Under the pieces are notes generated by a model, which worked only from the letters and a program-made list of their open reading frames with translations, made no database searches and was not told the origin of the DNA. 64,000 nt of DNA, from contig NZ_WBKB01000011.1 in NCBI RefSeq assembly GCF_008831155.1, forward strand, positions 1 through 64,000, in the 5' to 3' direction. How positions within the stretch are numbered: the first letter of the stretch is position 1; the number at the start of each line of letters is the position of its first letter. This DNA comes from Gulosibacter chungangensis. GTDB taxonomy: Bacteria; Actinomycetota; Actinomycetes; Actinomycetales; Microbacteriaceae. Both the position numbers and the translations under genes were made by a program. Shown piece after piece: positions 27,951-36,720 of the stretch.

Positions 27951-28053
27951 GTGTCGTTCCCCGAGTAGGCCGGAGGCCGTATCGAGGGGATGCTGCGTGG
28001 GACGCGCTTCGATACGCTTCGCTACTCAGCGAGCGGCTTGGCTACTCAACGAG
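27951..28053. repeat. REP-like palindromes at the end of the reductase gene
   Basis: GTTCCCCGAGTAGGCCGGAGGCCGTATCGAGG and the inverted form GCGCTTCGATACGCTTCGCTACTCAGCGAGCG lie face to face, followed by a partial third copy (GCTACTCAACGAGCGC). The last part forms the end of the reductase coding sequence. Confidence 0.8.
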
Positions 28054-29364
28054 CGCACCGTGCGCGATGTCGAGCATGGCGTCGTGGCTGAGAATTTTGG
28101 TTCGGATGCGGTCGGTTTCGGCCGACTCGGTTTCGGCGGCGTCGATCTTCTGCCATTGGGCAAATGAGATCGCCTGCTCCCGCAGCGTCGAGGGCAACGC
28201 GGCAAATCCGCCGTGGTCCGGGTTTGCGAAAAGTTCGCCGGATTCGCTGGCCGCGATGATTTCTTTCGCGACCTTGTTCGAGTCGGCTCGGTTCGCGGGG
28301 ATCGCTCCCACCGGCCCGCGCTTGAGCCAACCGACGCGGTAGAGCGCCGCTTCGGGGCGGCCGCCGGCTTCCACCTGCCCACTGCCTTCCGAAGGCCCGA
28401 AGTCATATTCTTCGGCGTAGTTGAGGTGGCCGGGGGCGTTGACGTCGAAGCCGATCGCCGAGATCACGGTGTCGGCGGGGATGACGCTCGCTTCGCCCGC
28501 GGGAGCAACGCCGAGGTGGACCTGTCCCACGCGCCCGTCGCCGGTGACCTTGCTCGGTTCGGCGCCGAAAATGAAGTGCACGTGCGCGCGCGGTTCGGTG
28601 ACCTCGATGGTCGTGAGACTTTCGAAGGCTTCCTCGCGTTTGCGGCCGAGCGCGTTGTCTTCGGTCGCGGGGCTCGAGTTCGCCACGCTGAAACGCACGC
28701 CGGGGATCTTCCCGAGTTCCTTAACCATGGCGACGTCGGCCTTGGCGGTCGCAATGGGGGAGCGGCTGAGCACCGTGATGTTGGATGCGGGGGATGCGAG
28801 GTACTGCTTGAGCGCCTCGGGTGCGATGTCGCTACCGGAGTAGTCCTCGGCAGTTTTTACGAGGAAGCGCACCATGTCGATGGCCACGTTTCCGGCGCCG
28901 ACTACGACCACGCGCTCGCCAATTTCGGGCAGCGGGATGCTCGGGCGGGGTACCGCGTTGAGCGCATTAATGATGTCGCCCGAGGGTACGACGCCCGGCA
29001 GCCGTGAGCCCGGTACCGAGAGGTGGCGGTCGCGCCAGCGGCCGCTGGCAAGGATGACCAGGTCAAAGTGGGAGCGCAGCTCCGACAGTGTGATGTCGGT
29101 GCCGATTTCAATATTGCCGGCGAATCGCACCGCGTTGGGTGCGGCGGGGCTGGCCGCAAACATCCGGTCAAACTGCCGAGTGATGGCCTTGGTGTGCTGG
29201 TGGTCTGCCGCCACCCCGTAGCGAATCAGTCCGTAGGGGACCGCAAACCGATCGAAAACGGTAATCTCTGAATCTTTCCAGGCGCGCTGGAGTGACTGGG
29301 CGACAAAGCATCCGCTGGGACCACTGCCCACGATTGCGATGTGTTTAGGGGGAAGTTTGCTCAC
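28042..29364 (-). CDS. FprA-type NADPH:ferredoxin/flavodoxin reductase
   Basis: 440 residues, homologous to adrenodoxin reductase and mycobacterial FprA. The FAD site is IAIVGSGPSGCFVAQ, followed by PYGLIRYGVAADHQHTK. The NADPH site is VVVVGAGNVAIDMVRFL, and YRVGWLKRGPVGAIPANRADS is the conserved C-terminal block. It would take electrons from NADPH and pass them to the flavodoxin 120 bases downstream. The start is GTG with GGAAGGAA. The C-terminal residues ALVE and the stop are coded by a dispersed palindromic repeat. Confidence 0.88.
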   Translation of the reverse strand: MSKLPPKHIAIVGSGPSGCFVAQSLQRAWKDSEITVFDRFAVPYGLIRYGVAADHQHTKAITRQFDRMFAASPAAPNAVRFAGNIEIGTDITLSELRSHFDLVILASGRWRDRHLSVPGSRLPGVVPSGDIINALNAVPRPSIPLPEIGERVVVVGAGNVAIDMVRFLVKTAEDYSGSDIAPEALKQYLASPASNITVLSRSPIATAKADVAMVKELGKIPGVRFSVANSSPATEDNALGRKREEAFESLTTIEVTEPRAHVHFIFGAEPSKVTGDGRVGQVHLGVAPAGEASVIPADTVISAIGFDVNAPGHLNYAEEYDFGPSEGSGQVEAGGRPEAALYRVGWLKRGPVGAIPANRADSNKVAKEIIAASESGELFANPDHGGFAALPSTLREQAISFAQWQKIDAAETESAETDRIRTKILSHDAMLDIAHGALVE

Positions 29365-29447
29365 GTACGATTCCTTCCGGTCTCCTACAGTCGCGCCGCG
29401 TTGCGCACTGAGACATGAACTATAAAGATCTGGAAATCAATCATTAC

Positions 29448-29576
29448 GCAAATTTGCCGCTCAGGCAAGCCGGAGTGGCTGAATGATGCGCCTTGCTTAC
29501 GTGTGATTTGGCAATTCCAGCTGTGAATGTCGGTGGTGGCGGGGTTGCACAAATCATTTAGTCGTGATTTTATACA
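29448..29576. promoter_or_regulatory. divergent control region of the P450 and reductase genes
   Basis: About 296 bases separate the two genes. They contain a perfect palindrome GCAAATTTGC (29448-29457), TTGCTTACGTGTGATTTGGCAA with inverted TTGC/GCAA ends (29494-29515), and TTGCACAAATCATTTA (29545-29560), which matches 12 of 16 positions of the palindrome found at 23682. TATACA follows. I read these as candidate regulator sites and a promoter, none proven. Confidence 0.45.
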
Positions 29577-29660
29577 TTCACCAATGAAGGTTTCGGTTCG
29601 TGGTTAAGTCACGCACCAAATCCCGAGTCTTATCAACGCTGATGAGTCAGAGAGGACACA

Positions 29661-30869
29661 ATGAGCGCTATCGCAGCAACCGAGTTGCCATACTTCGACA
29701 TTGCAGACCCATCCTTTGCGATGCAGTCGGAAGCCGTTCGCGCAGCTCGCGACGCTTCGTGGATCGCCCGCACCAACTACGGCTACGCCGTGCTTCGCTA
29801 TGAGGAAGTTTCGGAGCTGCTCAAGAGCCCCAAGCTCTCGCAGGGGAGCAAGAAGTGGCCGGACCACCACGGGGTTCACTCGGGCCTCTTCTACGACTGG
29901 TGGGAAAAGAACCTCCTCGTGCTCGAGGGAGATGAACACCACCGCATCCGCCGTCTGCTCAACCCGGCCTTCTCGCCGTCGATGGCACGCAAGCTCGAGC
30001 CCGAGTTCAAGGCGCTCGCGGAAGAGCTCATCGCGAATGTCGTCGACAAGGGGGAGATGGAGTTCGTGAGTGACTTCTCGGAGCCGTTTGCGACCCGTGC
30101 GCTGTGCATCATGATGGGCCTTGACCACAAGCACTGGGAGTTCATCGCCGACCGCGCGAACACCGTCGGCTATGCCCTGAGCGTCAACATCAAGGAAGAC
30201 ATTGACCGTGTTGACTATGCGGTCAAGGAACTCTACGACTTCGTTGAGGAACTCATCCAGGAGCGCCAGGCGAACCCCGGCCAGGATGTCGTGTCTCGCC
30301 TCGTGCAGTTCAGCGAGGGTGGCGACAAACTCAGCGCCGAAGAGCTGCGTAATGCTCTCGTGCTGATGCTCTTTGGCGGCATGGACACCACCCGCAATCA
30401 GCTCGGGCTGATGCTGCACACCTTCATCCACAACTCCGACCAGTGGGAGAAGCTCGCCGCGAACCCGGAGCTCACGAAGGCTGCGCTCGAGGAGACCCTG
30501 CGCGTGAACCCCACGACTCGCTGGGTGACGCGTGAAGCGCTTGAAGACTTTGAGTACAAGGGTGTGGAGATCGCGGCCGGCACGACCGTGCACCTCTTTA
30601 CCTTCTCGTCCGGTACCGACCCCGAGGCCTTCCCGAATCCCGAAATCGACATCGAGGCCGAGGACCGCAAGCCGCACTTCACCTTTGGCGGTGGCGTGCA
30701 CCACTGCCTCGGGCACTACATCGCGCGTGCCGACATGAGCCAGGCACTGCCGGTGCTCGCGGCGAACCTCACGAACATCCAGGTCGTCCCCGGCGGCGAC
30801 GAGTGGCTTCCGGACTCGGGTAACACCGGCCCCGTCAAGCTCACCGTCACCTTCGACAAGCGCGCCTAG
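29661..30869 (+). CDS. cytochrome P450 monooxygenase
   Basis: 402 residues, soluble class I-type P450. The I-helix oxygen motif is LFGGMDTTRNQ (about 239-244), the K-helix ExxR is EETLR (about 277), and the heme loop is FTFGGGVHHCLGHYIARAD with the axial Cys near 349. There is no membrane anchor. I cannot name the CYP family. Its neighbours are its own flavodoxin and reductase on one side, and a gamma-glutamylamide synthetase homologue, hydrolases and an aldehyde dehydrogenase on the other. That suggests it hydroxylates an amine or its glutamyl derivative next to nitrogen. Confidence 0.88.
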   Translation: MSAIAATELPYFDIADPSFAMQSEAVRAARDASWIARTNYGYAVLRYEEVSELLKSPKLSQGSKKWPDHHGVHSGLFYDWWEKNLLVLEGDEHHRIRRLLNPAFSPSMARKLEPEFKALAEELIANVVDKGEMEFVSDFSEPFATRALCIMMGLDHKHWEFIADRANTVGYALSVNIKEDIDRVDYAVKELYDFVEELIQERQANPGQDVVSRLVQFSEGGDKLSAEELRNALVLMLFGGMDTTRNQLGLMLHTFIHNSDQWEKLAANPELTKAALEETLRVNPTTRWVTREALEDFEYKGVEIAAGTTVHLFTFSSGTDPEAFPNPEIDIEAEDRKPHFTFGGGVHHCLGHYIARADMSQALPVLAANLTNIQVVPGGDEWLPDSGNTGPVKLTVTFDKRA

Positions 30870-30880
30870 CCCGCCCTGAT

Positions 30881-30990
30881 CGCTGAGTAGCGCAGCGTAT
30901 CGAAGCGCAGCCCCTCGATACGGCCTCCGGCCTACTCGGGGAACGACTTCCCCGCCCCTCGATACGGCCTTCGGCCTACTCGGGGAACGA
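30881..30990. repeat. three REP-like palindromes
   Basis: One CGCTGAGTAGCGCAGCGTATCGAAGCGC unit faces two direct CCCCTCGATACGGCCTCCGG-type units ending in CCTACTCGGGGAACGA. They lie between the P450 and the glutamine synthetase-like gene and may end or trim the P450 transcript. Confidence 0.85.
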
Positions 30991-31026
30991 CCCCAAAGCA
31001 TCCAAACCCCAACAAAAGGTAAATCA

Positions 31027-32520
31027 ATGACGATTACAAACGACACCATTACCGAAACTTCGACGCCGATCGAGCCCTTCCTCGAGTCGCTGAAGACTCG
31101 CGAGCTCAAGAACGCCGGCAACCTCGCCGAAAACTATCGCGAGCGCATCGAAGCCGACCTCAACGACAACAACGCGCTCTCCCGTCACCGCGAGCGCAAC
31201 CTCGAGAACGACACCGTTGAAGCGCTCAAGGAAAAGATTGAGCGCTCGGGCGTCGAATACCTCTACTACATGGTGCCGACCCTCCGTTCGCGCACGGTCG
31301 CGAAGATGGTGCCGGCGAAGCACTTCCTGCGCAACCTCGAAAGCGGCGTGAAGTTCACCCGCAACGCGCTGATGGACTTCCAGCTGGACGTCTTCGGCAA
31401 CCCGATTGGCGCCGACATCCACTCGAAGGAATTCGTCGCGATGCCGGACCCTGAGTCCTTCAACGCGCTGCCCTGGGACACTTCGGTCGGTCGGATTTTC
31501 TCGACCGCCTATGAGCCCGACCACCTGCCGGTCGTCGGCGGTCGCCCGAACGCGGTGGACTCGCGCGCAAACATGAAGCGCACACACCAGCTACTCAAGG
31601 ACATCTTCGGGCTCACGATGAAGTCGGGCCTGGAGCCGGAAATGGTGTGGGTCGGCGACTCGATCACCCCGAAGACGATCCCCGGCTACAACCCCGCCTA
31701 CCAGGTCGAGTACCTCGAGGGCATGCGTCCGATCTACAAGCGCGTGCACGAGTACGCGAACCAGCTCGGCTTCGACATGATCGAGGGCGACTACGAGGAC
31801 AAGGGCCAGATCGAGCTGAACTGGATGTTCGACGAGATCGAATGGACCGCCGACCGCATGGTCACCTACCGCCAGATTTGCTCGCAGGTGGCGCGCGAAT
31901 TCGGTGTGGAAGCATCCTTCATGCCCAAGCCCTTCCTCGGTGAGATGGGCGCCGGTTGCCACCACAACATTTCGCTGTGGGACGAGCAAGGCAACAACAC
32001 CCTCGAGACCCCGGGCGTGACCGAACTGCACCTCTCGCAGGTGGGTCGCTGGGCCGTCGGCGGCATCCTGAAGCACGCTCCGGGCATGATGCTGATCATG
32101 GCCTCGACCGTGAACTCCTACAAGCGCTTCTGGGACCCGGGACAGTTCGCCCCGGCCCGCGCCGACTGGGGTCTGGACGACCGCGCATCCATGGTGCGCA
32201 TCTCGGCAAATGGCCGTGCCGAGGTTCGCGTGCCGGATGCATCCGTCAACCCGTACCTTTCGCACTCGCTGCTGACGGCTGCTGTGGCCGACGGTATCGG
32301 CAACCAGATCGAGCCGATCGGCCCGGGCGAGCAGGGCGAAGACCTGCCGCGCACCCTCGGCGAGGCGGTCGAGGCGTTCCGTGCGAACCCGTTCGTGCAG
32401 GCGCACTTGCCGAATGAGCTCGGTGAGACCTTCGCGACGATGAAGGAAAACGAGTGGGCACAGTACTGCGCGACCGTGTCGCAGTGGGAGTTCGACCAGT
32501 ACTGGCAGGCGATCCCCTAA
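31027..32520 (+). CDS. glutamine synthetase-like gamma-glutamylamide synthetase
   Basis: 497 residues of the glutamine synthetase fold, not a housekeeping GlnA. Conserved features: GLEPEM and EGDYEDKGQIELN (metal and glutamate ligands), FMPKPFLGEMGAGCHHNISLW (ATP site), NSYKRF, and ARADWG with an essential Arg. Such enzymes (PuuA, IpuC, GlnA3/4 type) use ATP to join glutamate to an amine. Next to two gamma-glutamyl hydrolases and an aldehyde dehydrogenase, it probably starts a glutamylated-amine pathway. Its stop overlaps the next start by one base. Confidence 0.85.
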   Translation: MTITNDTITETSTPIEPFLESLKTRELKNAGNLAENYRERIEADLNDNNALSRHRERNLENDTVEALKEKIERSGVEYLYYMVPTLRSRTVAKMVPAKHFLRNLESGVKFTRNALMDFQLDVFGNPIGADIHSKEFVAMPDPESFNALPWDTSVGRIFSTAYEPDHLPVVGGRPNAVDSRANMKRTHQLLKDIFGLTMKSGLEPEMVWVGDSITPKTIPGYNPAYQVEYLEGMRPIYKRVHEYANQLGFDMIEGDYEDKGQIELNWMFDEIEWTADRMVTYRQICSQVAREFGVEASFMPKPFLGEMGAGCHHNISLWDEQGNNTLETPGVTELHLSQVGRWAVGGILKHAPGMMLIMASTVNSYKRFWDPGQFAPARADWGLDDRASMVRISANGRAEVRVPDASVNPYLSHSLLTAAVADGIGNQIEPIGPGEQGEDLPRTLGEAVEAFRANPFVQAHLPNELGETFATMKENEWAQYCATVSQWEFDQYWQAIP

Positions 32521-33299
32521 TGGCCGACATTTCAACTGGTGCCGTGGCGAGCGACGCGAATGTCACTCGCCCGGCGGCGGAACTGACTACGATTCGCTTC
32601 GCCTGCATCGACTCGGAAGCTGCCCCGCTCTTTGATCTTTCGCCCGATGGCGGCAAGACCCGCACCGGCTACGAACCTGAGGCAGCGGCGATCGTTGCCG
32701 AGGAACTCGGGGTCGCGCTCGAGTGGGCCGTGATGGCTTGGGATGACATGATTCCGGCCGTGCAACGCGGTGAAGTGGATGCTGTGTGGTGCGGTCAGGG
32801 GATCATCCCTTCGCGCCAGGAACAGGTGAATTTCACCCGTCCCTATGCGGTCTTTAGCGAGACCGTGCTGGTGCGTGCCGGGGACCCGGCGCGGAAGCCG
32901 GAAGACCTCGTCGGCTACAAGGTCGCGGCCATTGAAGGCAGCGCGAACATGCGCCTGGCCGAGACTTTCGAGGGCGCCGAGACCGTGGCCTTCAACGGTG
33001 ACGATGTCTTCGGCGACATGATCCAAGCCGTGCGCGACGGCACCGTCGACGCGATGGTGGACGACGATGTCGTGACCATCCCGCTCGGCGACGAACCCGA
33101 GTTCGATGTGGCCTTCACCGTGCAGACCCGGAACCCCTGGGGTGTCGGTGTTGCGAAGGACCGCGACGACCTCCTCGAGCTCCTCGACGGGGCGCTCGAA
33201 CGAGTGATTGCCGACGGCCGCCTCGAAGCGGTATGGAATAAGTGGATGACGTCGCTCCCGTATCCGGGGGAGACGTTGCGAGATGGGAGACCCTCTTGA
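32520..33299 (+). CDS. amino-acid-binding protein fold without signal peptide
   Basis: 259 residues, family 3 substrate-binding protein fold: IRFACIDSEAAPLFDL, TGYEPEAAAIVAEELGV, WDDMIPAVQRGEVDAVWCGQGIIPSRQEQVNFTRPY and NPWGVGVAKD. Such proteins normally carry a lipoprotein or Sec signal; none is visible, and no ABC membrane or ATPase gene is nearby. It is therefore probably cytosolic, perhaps a ligand sensor or an enzyme using the binding-protein fold. It is tightly coupled to the synthetase upstream and the hydrolase downstream. Confidence 0.75.
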   Translation: MADISTGAVASDANVTRPAAELTTIRFACIDSEAAPLFDLSPDGGKTRTGYEPEAAAIVAEELGVALEWAVMAWDDMIPAVQRGEVDAVWCGQGIIPSRQEQVNFTRPYAVFSETVLVRAGDPARKPEDLVGYKVAAIEGSANMRLAETFEGAETVAFNGDDVFGDMIQAVRDGTVDAMVDDDVVTIPLGDEPEFDVAFTVQTRNPWGVGVAKDRDDLLELLDGALERVIADGRLEAVWNKWMTSLPYPGETLRDGRPS

Positions 33300-34258
33300 G
33301 CGGTAAACCGCTGATCGCAGTCCCCGGGATGGCTTCGGCTCAGATCCGGGGACTTCGGTTCTCTGGAACCGTGGTTGCGAACGCAGTATTGGAAAGCATT
33401 GTCCGCGCCGGCGGCGAGCCGGTGATCGTCTCGCCGGTCGCCGAGTCGGGGATCTGGGATCGCGTGGACGGCATCGTGTTGCCAGGCGGTTCGGATATCA
33501 ACCCGGCGCGCTACGGCGCGGAACCGGATGAGACCCACGCGGGCACCGATTTCGATATTCAAGATGATGCGGATGCGCGCGCGATCGCGGCCGCCGAGTC
33601 GCGAGGACTACCGGCACTGCTGATTTGCCGCGGGATGCAGCTGTGGAACGTCGAGCGCGGCGGCACCATGATTCAGCACTGGCCCTCGGACCAGCAGGAG
33701 CACGTTGGGACCGTGCATGCTGTTGAGGTGGATGCTGAGTCTCGCTTGGCAGCGGCGCTCGCGGATGCTGCACCTGCACCTGCACCTGCGGCTGCGGCTG
33801 CGGCGGAGCTGCCTACGGCCGAACTGCCCGCCGCTGAACTGTCTGCGGCCGAGTCCGTCACGGTGTCGAGCTACCACCACCAGGCAGTGGGCGAACTCGG
33901 CCGTGGCCTGCGGGTCGTGGCCCGCGCATCCGACGGCTGTGTTGAAGCGCTCGAAGACCCATCGCTCAATATCGTCGCCGTACAGTGGCACCCGGAAGAC
34001 CGGGCCGAAACGCTCGCCGTCGACCAAGTGCTGTTCGACTGGGTCGTGCAGCAGGCCGCCGAGTTCCGCGCGGCGAAGGCGCAGCGCGCGGGATCGACGC
34101 AGCGCACTGGATCGGCTCCGGTTGCCCGACCAGCGGCCGACGCGGTATCAGCGCCAGAAGCTGGATCCGCTCCAGCTGCTGACTCAGCAGCCGACGCGGG
34201 ATCGGCATCCGCCGCCGAACCAGCACAGAAAGAGGACATCAACGTTGCCACGGTATGA
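33296..34258 (+). CDS. gamma-glutamyl hydrolase, peptidase C26 (PuuD-like), first copy
   Basis: A class I glutamine amidotransferase fold with PGGSDINPARYG, the nucleophile Cys in LLICRGMQLWNVERGG (about residue 111), YHHQAVGEL and the His-Glu pair in VQWHPED. PuuD-type enzymes release the product from gamma-glutamyl-GABA. I prefer the TTG that overlaps the previous stop (TTGA, with GGGAGA upstream); an ATG at 33242 is possible. Two Ala/Pro/Glu-rich insertions are unusual: about 30 residues before YHHQA, and a C-terminal tail of about 55. Confidence 0.8.
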   Translation: MSGKPLIAVPGMASAQIRGLRFSGTVVANAVLESIVRAGGEPVIVSPVAESGIWDRVDGIVLPGGSDINPARYGAEPDETHAGTDFDIQDDADARAIAAAESRGLPALLICRGMQLWNVERGGTMIQHWPSDQQEHVGTVHAVEVDAESRLAAALADAAPAPAPAAAAAAELPTAELPAAELSAAESVTVSSYHHQAVGELGRGLRVVARASDGCVEALEDPSLNIVAVQWHPEDRAETLAVDQVLFDWVVQQAAEFRAAKAQRAGSTQRTGSAPVARPAADAVSAPEAGSAPAADSAADAGSASAAEPAQKEDINVATV

Positions 34259-35063
34259 CAAGGTGCTTCGTCCGGAGGACGTATTCCTGACCGCCCCGCG
34301 CGCGGACGCGGACGTGCGGATCGCGGTGGTCGTGCAAATGACGACCCCCGACCAGTCCAAGTTCAGTTATGAACTCAACCGCGACCTGATTCGCACCGCG
34401 ATCGCATCCCTGCACGAGCACGGGGCAAGCGTAGCCCTGCACGATGTCGCGACAGACTCCGAGCCCGACTACGCGGAGGTTGCCGCGGCCGACGGCATCC
34501 TCGTGCTCGGTGGCGGCGATGTGGACGCCACGCTTTACGGCCACTTCGACCCAGTGCCCAATGAGGGCGGTAAGGATCGCCGTGCGGATGACCGCGAGAT
34601 CGCGATCATCCAGGAAGGCATTGAGGCGGACGCGATCATGCTGCACCTGTGCCGCGGCTCGCAGTTGCTGAACGTGGCCTGCGGAGGTTCGCTGATTCCC
34701 GATGTGGAGTCGGCGGACCTGAACCCACCGAACCTGCACAAGGGTGCGAAGGGGTCGCCGCTTTTCCTCGACGAGGAAGTGCAACTGGTTGAAGGTAGCC
34801 GCGTGCGGGAGCTGTATGGTACGCCCACGCTCACGGTCCGAAACGGCCACCACCAAGCGGTGGACCGCGTCGGTGAGGGTCTGCGCGCATCCGCCGTCGC
34901 CCATGACGGCGTGGTTGAAGGCACCGAGCGCATCGATAACACCTGGATTATCGGAGTGCAGTGGCACCCCGAAGAAGCCGACGCGTCGAAAGCAGACCGC
35001 GACATCCTCTTCGCCGAGTTCCTCGCCCAAGTCCGCGCCCGCAAGTCCGTCCCCGCGGTCTAG
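34245..35063 (+). CDS. gamma-glutamyl hydrolase, peptidase C26 (PuuD-like), second copy
   Basis: 272 residues from a TTG start preceded by AGAGGA and overlapping the first copy by 14 bases. The catalytic Cys is in LHLCRGSQLLNVACGG (about residue 136), with NGHHQAVDRVGEG and IGVQWHPEE completing the triad. It lacks the low-complexity insertions of the first copy. Two adjacent, clearly diverged copies may handle two glutamyl intermediates or form a heteromer (inference). Confidence 0.82.
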   Translation: MPRYDKVLRPEDVFLTAPRADADVRIAVVVQMTTPDQSKFSYELNRDLIRTAIASLHEHGASVALHDVATDSEPDYAEVAAADGILVLGGGDVDATLYGHFDPVPNEGGKDRRADDREIAIIQEGIEADAIMLHLCRGSQLLNVACGGSLIPDVESADLNPPNLHKGAKGSPLFLDEEVQLVEGSRVRELYGTPTLTVRNGHHQAVDRVGEGLRASAVAHDGVVEGTERIDNTWIIGVQWHPEEADASKADRDILFAEFLAQVRARKSVPAV

Positions 35064-35153
35064 GTCCCGCACATTTAGCTAGGCATCTGCTGTGCTAATC
35101 AATGAACGGGGCCTGCGCCCAACCAAGACATCCAATTAACAAAGAGGTAAGCA

Positions 35154-36545
35154 ATGGCTGGATATCAAGTACTCAACCCCGCGACCGGCAAAGTCGAGTC
35201 GGAATTCCCCCGCGCATCCGACGCCGAGGTGCGCGAGGCGATCGACCTCGCTCACCACACCTACAACTCCTGGCGCGACACGAAGCTCGAGGAGCGCGTC
35301 GCGATCATCAAGCGCGTCGCCGAACTCTACCGCGAGCGTCGCGGCGAGCTGGTCGAGATCATCGCCCGCGAAATGGGTAAGCCCGTGCGGCAGGGTGCCG
35401 GTGAGATCGGCATTTCGGCAGACATTTTTGACTACTACGCCGACAACGCGGCCGAGTTCCTAAAGGAAGAGGAACTCACGGTGGCCTCGGGCGGCCGCGC
35501 GGTGGTGCGGATGGCGCCGACCGGCGTGATTCTCGGCATCATGCCTTGGAACTACCCCTACTATCAGGTCGCTCGCTTTGCCGCCCCGAACCTGCTGCTC
35601 GGCAACACGATCGTGCTGAAGCACGCATCGAACTGCCCCGAATCGGCGCAGGCGATCGCGAAGATCTTTGACGACGCCGGACTTCCCGCGGGTGCGTACG
35701 TGAACATTTACGCGTCGAGCTCGCAGGTGCCGAGCATCATTGAGGACCCGCGCGTGCAGGGTGTCTCGCTCACAGGTTCGGAACCGGCCGGCCGCTCGGT
35801 CGCCGAAGTCGCGGGCCGGAACCTGAAGAAGTGCGTGCTCGAGCTGGGCGGCTCGGACCCGTTCCTCGTGCTCAGCACCGAAGACGTCACCGCGGCCGCG
35901 AAGATCGCCGTCGGCGGTCGGATGGCGAACTCGGGCCAGGCCTGCAACGCCTCCAAGCGCGTGATCGTCGTCGACGAGTACTACGACGAGTTCCTGCAGG
36001 CGTACCTCGAACGGATGAAGCTGTTCGCGCCCGGTGACCCGCTTGATGGCGGCACTCGGTTTGGTCCGCTTTCGTCTGCCGGTGCGGTGGATGAGCTGGT
36101 CGAGCTGGTGGAGGACGCGGTTGCTAAGGGTGCGAATCTGCTGCTCGGCGGCAATCGCATCGAGCCGGATGAGGGCGACTGGGCCGAGGGCGCATGGATG
36201 GAGCCGACCGTGCTTACCGACATCACCCCCGAGATGCGCATTTACCGCGAGGAGGCCTTTGGGCCGGTGGCGTCGATCTATCGTGTGGCCGATGAGGTCG
36301 AGGCGATCCGCCTCGCCAACGACTCGCCCTTCGGGCTCGGCTCGTCGATCATCACCAATGACGAAGAGCAGGCGAACCGCGTCGCCGACCAGATCGAGGC
36401 CGGGATGGTCTACATCAACTCGGCTGGCGAGTCGGAGCCCGATCTGCCCTTCGGTGGCGTGAAGGCCTCCGGGATCGGCCGTGAACTCGGCCGCTTCGGC
36501 ATGGAAGAGTTCGCGAACCGCAAGCTCGTCCGCTGGAGCAACTAG
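35154..36545 (+). CDS. NAD(P)-dependent aldehyde dehydrogenase (GabD/PuuC-like)
   Basis: 463 residues, aldehyde dehydrogenase superfamily close to succinate-semialdehyde dehydrogenases. PWNYPYYQVARFAAPNLLLGN, SLTGSEPAGRSVAE, the general base Glu in LELGGSDPF (about 230) and the nucleophile Cys in NSGQACNASKR (about 264) are intact. It would oxidise the aldehyde formed after amine oxidation, on the free or glutamylated compound. It ends the plus-strand operon of the amine module; AAAGAGG precedes its start. Confidence 0.88.
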   Translation: MAGYQVLNPATGKVESEFPRASDAEVREAIDLAHHTYNSWRDTKLEERVAIIKRVAELYRERRGELVEIIAREMGKPVRQGAGEIGISADIFDYYADNAAEFLKEEELTVASGGRAVVRMAPTGVILGIMPWNYPYYQVARFAAPNLLLGNTIVLKHASNCPESAQAIAKIFDDAGLPAGAYVNIYASSSQVPSIIEDPRVQGVSLTGSEPAGRSVAEVAGRNLKKCVLELGGSDPFLVLSTEDVTAAAKIAVGGRMANSGQACNASKRVIVVDEYYDEFLQAYLERMKLFAPGDPLDGGTRFGPLSSAGAVDELVELVEDAVAKGANLLLGGNRIEPDEGDWAEGAWMEPTVLTDITPEMRIYREEAFGPVASIYRVADEVEAIRLANDSPFGLGSSIITNDEEQANRVADQIEAGMVYINSAGESEPDLPFGGVKASGIGRELGRFGMEEFANRKLVRWSN

Positions 36546-36555
36546 CCCGCTCCGC

Positions 36556-36640
36556 TCATTGAGTAGCCGCGGAGCGGCGTATCGAAATGTGCCCAGCGCA
36601 GTACCTCTCGATACGCGCCTACGGCGCTACTCGAGGGACG
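36556..36640. repeat. pair of REP-like palindromes
   Basis: CATTGAGTAGCCGCGGAGCGGCGTATCGAAATG faces ACCTCTCGATACGCGCCTACGGCGCTACTCGAGGG. The stems CCGC-GGA-GCGG and CGCC-TAC-GGCG differ in sequence but both pair. Confidence 0.85.
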
Positions 36641-36667
36641 GAGGGGCTACAGCGCTACTCGTAGAGC

Positions 36668-36704
36668 AAGAGTGCCCCGTCGCGAATGGCGACGGGGCAC
36701 TCTT
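36668..36704. terminator. bidirectional terminator
   Basis: AAGAGTGCCCCGTCGC and its complement form a perfect 16-bp stem with loop GAATG, between the convergent aldehyde dehydrogenase and permease genes. Confidence 0.85.
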
Positions 36705-36720
36705 CACGTACCGCAACGAA

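Noticed and set aside
27323-29660. A ferredoxin gene for the P450
   Set aside because: No small Cys-rich frame is present between the reductase, flavodoxin and P450 genes; the flavodoxin is the only carrier.
29604-31121. 505-codon minus-strand frame across the P450
   Set aside because: The P450 on the plus strand has all its motifs; the antisense frame runs through the repeat cluster and has no support.
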